Part shown: in pieces, positions 14,092 to 20,327 of the stretch
Layout: each line of letters begins with the position of its first letter
How positions within the stretch are numbered: position 1 is the first letter of the stretch
Assembly: GCA_034437275.1 (NCBI GenBank)
Contig: DAOTUD010000194.1
Location: forward strand, 1 to 20,520
Direction of reading: 5' to 3'
DNA: 20,520 nt
Source of the DNA: TC-15 sp034437275
Lineage (GTDB): Bacteria; Chloroflexota; Anaerolineae; Aggregatilineales; Aggregatilineaceae
Notes under the pieces: model-generated
Database searches by the model: none
What the model saw: only the letters and a program-made list of their open reading frames with translations
What the model was told of the DNA's origin: nothing
Made by a program: the position numbers and the translations under genes

Positions 14092-14975
14092 ACGTGTGGG
14101 CACGGTGGGCGAAGATCATCCTGGGGGCGTTGGCCATGATCGCGCCGGTGCGCTGGTGGCGGGACCAACCGCCTGATCGCGTGCCGTCCGCCCCGGTGGT
14201 CCCGTCCCCTGCACGCCCCGCCATACTGGTTGCCGATAGGCTCAGCCATACCTATGCTGGCCCGGCGGGGGATGTGCCGGCCCTTCACGCTGTTTCCTTT
14301 ACCCTGGCGTGCGAATCGTTCGTATGTTTGGTGGGGCCGAGTGGATGCGGCAAAAGCACCCTGTTGCGCATTCTGGCCGGGCTGCTTGCGCCGTCGTCCG
14401 GTCTGGCGCGGCTGGATGGCCAGCCGATCACACAGCCGCAGCGCCGCATCGGGATGATCTTCCAGAAAGCCAACCTGCTGCCCTGGCGCAATGTCTATCA
14501 TAATCTTGTGCTGCCGTTGAAGCTGGCCGGTGTGCCGCCCGCCGAGCGCCGCCAGCGCGCCGAGGATATGCTGGCCCTGACCGGTTTGTCCACCTTTGCG
14601 GATTTGTATCCGGCGGAGTTGTCCGGCGGGATGGCGCAGCGCGTCGCGTTGGGGCGCGCGCTGATCCACGATCCCGAAGTGCTGTTGTTGGACGAGCCTT
14701 TCGGAGCGCTGGATGCCCTCACGCGCGAGCACATGAGCGAAGAACTGCTGCGTATCTGGGCCAGGCACCGTAAAACAGTGTTGATGGTCACGCACAGCAT
14801 CCCAGAAGCGGTGCTGCTGGCCGACCGCGTGCTGGTCATGAGTCCGCGCCCAGGGCAGATGGTCCATGATCTGACGGTGCCGCTGCCGCGCCCGCGCAGC
14901 CTGGAATTGCTGCATGATCTGGCCTTTGTCGCGCTGACGGAAGAACTCCGGCATAATATTCAACGAGCGACCTGA
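14088..14975 (+). CDS. ABC transporter ATP-binding protein with N-terminal extension
   Basis: The 295-aa ATPase energises the permease above. It has Walker A GPSGCGKS (83-90), Q-loop Q126 (MIFQKANLLPWRNV), signature LSGGMAQR (178-185), Walker B LLLDEP (199-204) and H-loop H236 (VTHSIPEA); the PWRNVYHNL segment is typical of the SsuB/TauB/ThiZ group. The nucleotide-binding domain starts only at about residue 46. The first 45 residues add a basic-hydrophobic stretch (WARWAKIILGALAMIAPVRW) and a Pro-rich linker, which is unusual for this family. The ATG overlaps the stop of the binding-protein gene (ATGA), supporting the long form; an internal start near residue 17 is possible. It is the last gene of the operon. 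Confidence 0.92.
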   Translation: MNVWARWAKIILGALAMIAPVRWWRDQPPDRVPSAPVVPSPARPAILVADRLSHTYAGPAGDVPALHAVSFTLACESFVCLVGPSGCGKSTLLRILAGLLAPSSGLARLDGQPITQPQRRIGMIFQKANLLPWRNVYHNLVLPLKLAGVPPAERRQRAEDMLALTGLSTFADLYPAELSGGMAQRVALGRALIHDPEVLLLDEPFGALDALTREHMSEELLRIWARHRKTVLMVTHSIPEAVLLADRVLVMSPRPGQMVHDLTVPLPRPRSLELLHDLAFVALTEELRHNIQRAT

Positions 14976-14979
14976 TCGC

Positions 14980-15007
14980 TTGACATATCTTAGTGCTCTG
15001 GTAGGCT
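14980..15007 (+). promoter_or_regulatory. Promoter of the receiver-protein gene
   Basis: A perfect -35 TTGACA (14980-14985) is followed after 16 bp by TAGGCT (15002-15007), a moderate -10. It begins 5 nt after the ABC ATPase stop codon. Transcription would start near 15014 and give a leader of about 30 nt containing GGGTGAG before the ATG at 15044. Confidence 0.5.
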
Positions 15008-15043
15008 GGTGGCAGGGTCAAATCTAGTTGGGTGAGTAGGGCT

Positions 15044-15436
15044 ATGGACGAAAAAACCATTCTGGTGATCGATGATGATGACTTGATCTGCACGCTGGTG
15101 TCCAAGTATTTGGAGCGCGAGGGGTATCATGTGGTCACGGCCCTGAACGGGCCGGACGGAATCGAGAAATATCGCACCGAAAAGCCCGATCTGGTCGTGC
15201 TGGATGTTGCCATGCCAGAAATGAGTGGTTTTGCCGCGGCGTCACGAATCCGCCGTATTCAACACGATGAGGAGCGCCCCCACACTCCGATCATTATCCT
15301 GACGGCGTATGCGCGCAGCTTCTTCCAGTCGGCAGGCAGCGAGGCCGGAATCGACAGTTATTTGACCAAACCAATCACGCCCAAACAACTGCTGGAACAC
15401 GTCCAGCCGTTTCTGGAAGACGAGCCATCGGACTAG
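15044..15436 (+). CDS. Stand-alone response regulator receiver domain protein
   Basis: The 130-aa protein is a single CheY-like receiver with no output domain. It has the acidic cluster D10-D13, the phospho-acceptor D54 (VVLDVAMPEMSG), T87 (IIILTAY) and K109 (LTKPIT), so it should be phosphorylatable. In place of an output domain it probably works by protein-protein contact or as a phosphorelay intermediate. The insert RRIQHDEERPHTP before beta-4 lengthens the alpha-3/beta-4 loop. The ATG at 15044 is chosen because GGGTGAG lies at a proper distance; a GTG at 15032 has no Shine-Dalgarno. It converges on a histidine kinase gene, the obvious candidate partner, with 7 nt between stops. Confidence 0.92.
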   Translation: MDEKTILVIDDDDLICTLVSKYLEREGYHVVTALNGPDGIEKYRTEKPDLVVLDVAMPEMSGFAAASRIRRIQHDEERPHTPIIILTAYARSFFQSAGSEAGIDSYLTKPITPKQLLEHVQPFLEDEPSD

Positions 15437-15443
15437 CGCGCGG

Positions 15444-17078
15444 TCACGCTTCATCACTGACCGGCAGCACGATGCCGAATATACTGCCCTGACCGGGCTG
15501 GCTCTGTACAAAGGTCCGTCCGTTGTGCTGTTCGGCGACCGACTTCACAATGGATAGCCCGAGGCCAGTCCCTTTTACCGTTTCATCGGTATTGGCCCGG
15601 TAGAAACGCTCAAACAGCCGGGCTTGCGTTTCGGGTGGGATGCCCGGCCCATTATCCTCGACTTCCAGGTATAACTCCGCCTCGCGCACATAGGCCCGCA
15701 GCGTAATGTCGCCCTGTTCGGGGGTGTATTTGTTGGCGTTGCACAACAGGTTGAACAGGGCATGGTACAGCCAGTGGATATCGCCGCTTATGGCGGGCAG
15801 GGGGTCTGCGATCTCCAGGTGCAGCGTCTGGTTACGTTGTTGCACGCAGGTTTGCAGATCGACGATGCAGCGCTCCAGCAGTTCGTGCACATCCACCTGG
15901 ACCGCCTGCACGCCCACGCCGCTCTCAATGTGCTCCAGGCTGAGCAGATTGTCGATCAGGTTTTGCATCCGGTCGATACTTTGGATGCCAATCGAGATGA
16001 TCTCTTCGTGGGTCTCAGAAACGTTGCCCAGATCGTGTTGCAGCATAGCCAGGGCGCTCAGCGTAGCGCCAAGCGGGTTGCGCAGATCGTGGGCCGCAGC
16101 ATGGATGAAGTTGATGCGCGCCTGCTCGGCTTTGCGCAGGTGCGTGATATCGCGAATCACCAGGACCCATCCTTCGGCATGTTGGTTACTTTCAGGAGAT
16201 TGGCGTGAATATACGGGCGACACAATCGCCGACAAAAATCGTCCGTTCTCCAGTGTTACCTCGAAGGCAGTGTTACCATGCTGTGCATTGTTGATCGCGC
16301 GGCGCAAGCCCTCGCGGAGTCTGGGGTGCAGCGGGGCGTGGCGCAGCGAGGTGCCGGCCACTTCATGCCGGCTGACGTCGAACAGTTCTTCCGCCGTCGA
16401 GTTGATCAGGTTGATATAACCGCGATTGTCGGTGGCGATGATCGCGTCACCCGAGGAGTGCAGCACGGCACCCAGCCGGCTGGACTGCTCTTTGGCGTGC
16501 TCGTACAGCCGCGCGTTGTCGAGCGCGATCCCGACCTGGTCGGCGATGGCCCGCAAAACGGTGATCTCTTCATCGGTGAAGTTATACGGGGCATAGTTCA
16601 TCACGCTCAGAATGCCCACCACGCGGCCGCGCGCGTGCATCGGCACCAGCGCCATCGCCTGGACGCCTTCCTCAGCAAACTCTGGCACCGCCAGCCGGGG
16701 ATCATCGGCCAGGTCGCCGGTCACGATCACTTTGTCGTTGCGTACCGCTGCCCCGGAGATGCCTTCGCCCAACGGGATACGCATCGGTTCGCTGACAAAG
16801 TCTAGTTTCCAGCCGCGCTGCGCACGCAGCACCAGTTCGCTGGCGGTGTCATCGACCAGGCTGATGCCCGCAGCCTCGACCCGGATAACCCCCAATACGG
16901 CGTCGAGCGCAGTTTCCAGCGTTTTTTCCAGGTCGAGCGACTGGCTGACGGATGCGGCTACCGTGTTGATCGCGGCGAGTTGATCCACCCGCCGCCGAAT
17001 CTCTTGTGATAGCAGCTGGTTCTGATAGAGGAGGTTGTCGTTGGTCTGCTCGTCAGGACCTGGACGTTGATTAGCCAA
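15444..17078 (-). CDS. GAF-PAS sensor histidine kinase
   Basis: This is a 544-aa soluble histidine kinase with no membrane segment. It has an N-terminal short coiled coil (about 15-45), a GAF domain (about 48-190), a PAS domain (about 200-315, LHSSGDAIIATDNRGYINLI), HisKA with phospho-acceptor H330 (AAAHDLRNPLGATL) and a HATPase_c domain with N box NLLCNANKYTP (443-453), G1 VEDNGPGIP (473-481), F box RLFERFYR and G2 GTGLGLSIVKS (503-513). It should sense an intracellular ligand or redox/small-molecule state. The start is TTG at 17078, with GGGGA 8 nt upstream; no ATG or GTG fits nearby. Neighbours suggest the convergent receiver protein as its partner. Confidence 0.92.
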   Translation of the reverse strand: MANQRPGPDEQTNDNLLYQNQLLSQEIRRRVDQLAAINTVAASVSQSLDLEKTLETALDAVLGVIRVEAAGISLVDDTASELVLRAQRGWKLDFVSEPMRIPLGEGISGAAVRNDKVIVTGDLADDPRLAVPEFAEEGVQAMALVPMHARGRVVGILSVMNYAPYNFTDEEITVLRAIADQVGIALDNARLYEHAKEQSSRLGAVLHSSGDAIIATDNRGYINLINSTAEELFDVSRHEVAGTSLRHAPLHPRLREGLRRAINNAQHGNTAFEVTLENGRFLSAIVSPVYSRQSPESNQHAEGWVLVIRDITHLRKAEQARINFIHAAAHDLRNPLGATLSALAMLQHDLGNVSETHEEIISIGIQSIDRMQNLIDNLLSLEHIESGVGVQAVQVDVHELLERCIVDLQTCVQQRNQTLHLEIADPLPAISGDIHWLYHALFNLLCNANKYTPEQGDITLRAYVREAELYLEVEDNGPGIPPETQARLFERFYRANTDETVKGTGLGLSIVKSVAEQHNGRTFVQSQPGQGSIFGIVLPVSDEA

Positions 17079-17106
17079 AGCGTTTTTCCCCGTAGAGATT
17101 TACCCT

Positions 17107-17142
17107 CTTCTATTAGTATAGTGCGATGATACCCAATAGAAG
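17107..17142. repeat. Inverted repeat bracketing a -10-like box upstream of the histidine kinase gene
   Basis: CTTCTATT (17107-17114) and AATAGAAG (17135-17142) are exact inverted copies around a 20-nt spacer. On the minus strand the spacer carries TATACT (17115-17120) about 36 nt before the TTG start, with no matching -35 box. The arrangement fits an operator over a weak promoter; no U-tract is present, so it is not an intrinsic terminator of the usual kind. Confidence 0.35.
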
Positions 17143-17213
17143 GGTCGAAAAAACGAAACTTATGTGAAAAATGTAAAACTCAGTGCATCACGATTTTGGA
17201 TGTCTCTTGCGCC

Positions 17214-17310
17214 GACCCCAGCCCTTCTCCCTCAGGGAGAAGGAAGTAAGTGTCCGGCTAATCTCTCTCTCTGAGGGAGAGGGACCCGACGCCAGTCGGA
17301 AGGGTGAGGG
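17214..17310. repeat. Palindromic intergenic repeat element (~100 bp)
   Basis: The element has imperfect ends, CCCCAGCCCTTC on the left and GAAGGGTGAGGG on the right, which are near reverse complements. Inside are a perfect hairpin (arms CCTTCTCCCT and AGGGAGAAGG around a single C, 17223-17243), a second imperfect CTCTC/GAGAG hairpin (about 17262-17283) and a small stem CCGAC/GTCGG (17286-17299). Such CTC/GAG-rich palindromic units are common as dispersed intergenic repeats in several phyla (from memory), and they may move as short non-autonomous elements. It fills most of the 261-bp gap between the kinase gene and the next gene. No coding capacity is seen. Confidence 0.6.
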
Positions 17311-17339
17311 CCATTCAACGAATCCGTGACTCACTGAAA

Positions 17340-17675
17340 CTAGATGATGCCGAGCGCCGTGGCCAGCGCCAGGACGACCAGCAGCGACACCAGCAGCAGC
17401 ACCCAGGCCATCAACCGTCCACTGTCCTGCAGGGGCGTCAGTTCCGATTCTTCGGTTTCGACCTGGCCTAACAGGTCAATGCGGATATCCAGGTTGCGCG
17501 TGCCGCGTGTCAGCCGGGCATTGTAGGCGCTGCGGTCCAGGATGTGCCACCCGTCGGCCAGGTAAGGGGCCAGCGCATCTTCCAGAATCTTTTCGGCTTC
17601 CTCGGGTAGAATCGGCTCGATTTCTTGTTTTTCGGGCGGATTTCCCGGTTTTGGAGGGGTATCATCTTGTAACAT
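17340..17675 (-). CDS. Tail-anchored protein of unknown function
   Basis: I do not recognise it. The 111-aa protein has a Pro/Glu-rich N-terminus (about 1-28), a soluble middle (EEAEKILEDALAPYLADGWH, then RNLDIRIDLLGQV) and one C-terminal hydrophobic helix (about 88-110) ending right at the stop, so it is likely anchored in the membrane by its tail with the rest in the cytoplasm. The ATG at 17675 is preceded by AGAGGAG; the GTG at 17681 overlaps that Shine-Dalgarno. It diverges from the 394-aa protein gene with 81 nt between starts. Confidence 0.6.
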   Translation of the reverse strand: MLQDDTPPKPGNPPEKQEIEPILPEEAEKILEDALAPYLADGWHILDRSAYNARLTRGTRNLDIRIDLLGQVETEESELTPLQDSGRLMAWVLLLVSLLVVLALATALGII

Positions 17676-17756
17676 TTGCACTCCTCTGCGAAAATTACAC
17701 GTTGTTGACGATAGTAACAGGTTTTGTGTTGATGCGACTATCCGGAGTATAGCGCC

Positions 17757-18941
17757 ATGACTTTAAATCGAAAACGCAGCCGGCGACGCGCCACGTTTGT
17801 AGGTGCAGTGGTCGGCTCGATCCTCATTTTCACATTCGTGCTGACCCTCATCGCGCCCGACCTGGCGTCGCGGCGTTCTGATGGTTCATCGGCGGCTGAT
17901 TCTGATGTAATCGGGGCGGATTTCAACCCCGATCTGCCCATTGAAGTTGAGGCCCCCTACATTCATAGTTCCGGGTTTTTCCAGACGTTCCAGCCAGTTG
18001 GGTCGGCCTGGGAATTGTCCGAGTTTATGTCGGGTGAGCCGTTGGTCTATCCGAGCGTGTTCATCCGCGATGCGACCACCTCGGTGGTGGTGCACCATTA
18101 CGTCCAGCCCGGTGTGGTGTACGACTCGGGGGATGCACTCAGCCAGAATTATCTCACGATTCAGTATTTTGCTTCCCAATGGCAGCAATACGATAAATGG
18201 TTGGAAACCGTGCGGGCAGTCGACGGTGATACGGTAACCGTCGATTTCGAGCTGGAGTCGGCGGGCGAGGAGTACCTGGGACGCGACATCTCGCGATTGC
18301 AGGATAGCTGGCTGTACGTCACGCGGCTGGTTGTCCCGGCTGATAATGCTGACCTGCTCACCGAATTGCAGAACAAAGCGCTGCCCGCGTTTATCGGCTA
18401 CCAGGATTTGCAAGGTATGACCGAACGCTGGCCCGTCTACACCGATCAACAACTGGGCTTTGCGCTCAAACATGCGCCGGGCTGGTCCATCCAGACGGGC
18501 GACGCCGGGCGACCGGTGACGTTTGAGGTGCCGCTGGCAGCGGGGCAGCCGGAGGTCATGGTGCGCATGGAAGCGATGCCCGGCCAGCCGCTTGCAGCGG
18601 ATGATGAGGCTGAGGCGTGGCTGGCCGATCACCTGGCGGACAAGGATGCCGCCGACATCACAGTCGTGGCCGGCGAAACGGTTACGCGCCAGTTTGGCAG
18701 CGGTTACGCGCTGGCGTACCAGTACCGCGAGCCGTCCGGCGATCAGCGCAGCGGGCTGGCGGTCCTGCTCAACGATGCGCGGGGGACGCTGTTTCTCGCC
18801 AACCTGGACCTGGATGCCCCGGGCGCAAACATGCTGGATGTCGAGGATCCGGTGTTGACGGGGGATATGCCGCTGCTCAATGTCGAGACGTGGCAGGCGG
18901 TGCGCGAGGGATTCATTGTGCTGCCACCGGCAGCATCGTAA
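17757..18941 (+). CDS. Membrane-anchored extracytoplasmic protein of unknown function
   Basis: I do not recognise the family. The 394-aa protein has a basic N-terminus (NRKRSRRR), one membrane helix (about 14-33, VGAVVGSILIFTFVLTLIAP) and a large extracytoplasmic part without cysteines. The N-terminal part (about 60-215) includes a Trp/Tyr-rich stretch (SQWQQYDKWLE). The second part (about 226-394) starts LGFALKHAPGWSIQTGD, like the start of PsbP/lipoprotein-type beta domains (F-x-L-x-x-P-x-x-W), and continues with SGYALAYQYREPSGDQRSG. There is no lipobox and no catalytic motif. CGGAG lies 9 nt before the ATG. A terminator follows after ~40 nt. Confidence 0.7.
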   Translation: MTLNRKRSRRRATFVGAVVGSILIFTFVLTLIAPDLASRRSDGSSAADSDVIGADFNPDLPIEVEAPYIHSSGFFQTFQPVGSAWELSEFMSGEPLVYPSVFIRDATTSVVVHHYVQPGVVYDSGDALSQNYLTIQYFASQWQQYDKWLETVRAVDGDTVTVDFELESAGEEYLGRDISRLQDSWLYVTRLVVPADNADLLTELQNKALPAFIGYQDLQGMTERWPVYTDQQLGFALKHAPGWSIQTGDAGRPVTFEVPLAAGQPEVMVRMEAMPGQPLAADDEAEAWLADHLADKDAADITVVAGETVTRQFGSGYALAYQYREPSGDQRSGLAVLLNDARGTLFLANLDLDAPGANMLDVEDPVLTGDMPLLNVETWQAVREGFIVLPPAAS

Positions 18942-18979
18942 CGTCTGCCGCCACCGCTTTTGGCATACAATATGAATCG

Positions 18980-19019
18980 AAAACCGCCAGCCATCACGTA
19001 TCGTTGGCGAGCGGTTTTT
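18980..19019. terminator. Bidirectional terminator between the 394-aa protein gene and tRNA-Arg
   Basis: The arms AAAACCGC (18980-18987) and GCGGTTTT (19011-19018) are exact inverted copies, with a second short GCCA/TGGC pairing further inside. The A-run and T-run at the two ends give a U-tract on either strand. It can therefore stop the rightward protein-coding transcript and the leftward tRNA transcript, directly after the tRNA CCA end. Confidence 0.7.
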
Positions 19020-19095
19020 GGCGTGCCTGGAGGGATTCGAACCCCCGACTTCTTGTTCCGTAGACAAGCGCTCTGTTCCGCTGAGCTACAGGCAC
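19019..19095 (-). tRNA. tRNA-Arg (anticodon ACG), CCA encoded
   Basis: The minus strand folds as a full cloverleaf: a perfect 7-bp acceptor stem GTGCCTG/CAGGCAC, D-arm GCTC...GAGC, anticodon stem CTTGT/ACAAG with loop CTACGGA (anticodon ACG, read as ICG after deamination), and T-arm with GTTCGAATCC. Discriminator G is followed by CCA in the DNA at 19019-19021. It decodes CGU/CGC/CGA arginine codons. Confidence 0.96.
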
Positions 19096-19113
19096 ATCTT
19101 CATGCTGGCGCTA

Positions 19114-19142
19114 ATCATAGCATGGGCTGCTTCATTTGACAA
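19114..19142 (-). promoter_or_regulatory. Promoter of tRNA-Arg
   Basis: On the minus strand TTGTCA (-35, 19137-19142) and TATGAT (-10, 19114-19119) are exactly 17 bp apart, and the -10 ends 18 nt before the mature tRNA 5' end. The -35 hexamer lies inside the last codons of the recombinase remnant (its 3' end is at 19132). Confidence 0.6.
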
Positions 19143-20073
19143 GAGTTTGCGGAGGTGTAGGTTCTGGATCATCGTCATCAGCCTTCGGTTGGAAGGGACG
19201 GATCGAAACATCCATCAGTAGCTTGAGGAACGGCTTGGGTTCAATAGCCACCACCGGCCCCGTATCACCACTATCCAGGTAGACTGAATTCAACAGCGCA
19301 TGAAACACATCATTCAGTTCCTTCGGGTTGGCATGTTCCAGCAATGAACCAATGATTTCCAGCGTGGCCGCTGCTTCTTCTAAATCCGGTTCTTGCATCG
19401 GTTCCAGGGCGCTGATTTTGCCCTTCAAATCCTCGCGCATTGCCCGGTATTCATCCTCTTCCATATCACCCATCAGATAGAGTTTACGCGCACGTTCGAG
19501 TTGACCTTCCCATCGGCGGCGTTTCTCATCGTTGCTTTCGGTTTCGGCCTGATCGAGCTGGCTCAATTGCATGACCCGCTCGCGCCAGTCTTCTGGCAGC
19601 TTAATATTCGCGAGGTATTCCACGATCTGCCGTTCAGCATCTTCAGCGCGTACCATCTTCTGATCACAGATGTGAGTTGACCGGCGCGGATCGCGATAGT
19701 AGCGTTCGTTGGCATGGTTAGCTTGACCACGCATTGGTTTGCCACAGCGGGCGCAAAGGGCAAGGCGTGACAAGGGATAGGTGCGTTTCTTTGACTTGCC
19801 GCGTACCGTGCAGCCCCGGCGTCTTGCGCGGGCCTGCTGGCATTTCTCGAACAATTCCTCGGAGATGATAGCGGGATGGCGACCAGGATACCATTTGTCC
19901 TTGTAAGACACTTCACCCAGGTAGAACCGATTCTGCAACATCGGGCGCACCGTATCCGCCTCGAACAGGTTCTCGCCCCAGTTACCGGTGGTGCGAAAGC
20001 CAGCTTCGTTGAGCATGACTGCAACATCAGCATCCGAAACATTGCCGGTGGAATAGTAACCAATTGTGCTAGT
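19132..20073 (-). pseudogene. Large serine recombinase, catalytic domain missing
   Basis: The frame encodes the C-terminal part of a large serine recombinase. Recognisable sequence starts at GYYSTGNVSDADVAVMLNEA (20061 downward), continues through the Recombinase domain (FRTTGNWGENLFEADTVRPM, LQNRFYLGEVSYKDKWYPGR) and a zinc-ribbon segment (LCARCGKPMRGQ...ERYYRD...HICDQ), then a long coiled coil (about residues 130-200 from the ATG at 20016). The third cysteine of the ribbon, normally in YYRC, is Asp here. The N-terminal resolvase domain with the catalytic serine (about 150-200 aa) is absent: an in-frame TGA at 20074-20076, the stop codon of a transposase remnant, precedes it. The ATG at 20016 could still start a ~294-aa fragment, but it could not recombine DNA. 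The gene ends 37 nt before the tRNA-Arg 5' end. Confidence 0.85.
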
Positions 20074-20327
20074 TCATAGCGAGAATTCACAGATGCTCAT
20101 CCGACGGTCAGAATCTGGAAATAGCTCGCGAGACAAATGCAATAAGACGTTAAACATGGCCGAAACGCAGGCTAAGCGAGAAGTGACATATTCAGCTACG
20201 CGGTGGCGAATGCGTTTAAGATCACAGACAACGGTGACCATCGATAGGGCAGTTTCAATAAACATGCGGTCATTCCAGGTGCCTTTTTTGCAGAGTTTCG
20301 TGTTTTCGGGTACGCCATCGGTACTGC
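20074..20327 (-). pseudogene. C-terminal fragment of a DDE transposase
   Basis: Reading the minus strand from about 20325, the frame gives RSTDGVPENTKLCKKGTWND, RMFIETALSMVTVV, KRIRHRVAEYVTSRLACVSA and MFNVLLHLSRELFP, ending SICEFSL. The KGTWNDRMFIETALSM segment looks like the last acidic motif of an IS4/IS5-superfamily DDE transposase, with E in IET as the probable third catalytic residue, and the HRV...RLA...AMFN tail is typical. The upstream ~two thirds of the gene are missing. Its TGA is the last codon before the recombinase remnant starts in the same frame, so the insertion-sequence end probably lies within 20060-20073. The IS family is uncertain. Confidence 0.6.

Noticed and set aside
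17214..17310. CRISPR array or intrinsic terminator cluster
   Set aside because: There are no regularly spaced identical direct repeats, and the hairpins lack T-runs.
19019..19095. tRNA-Arg as the integration site of the recombinase element
   Set aside because: The remnant lies on the 5' side of the tRNA, whereas tRNA-targeting integrases usually use the 3' end; no duplicate tRNA 3' end is visible, and serine recombinases rarely use tRNA genes. It cannot be excluded because the other element end is outside the window.
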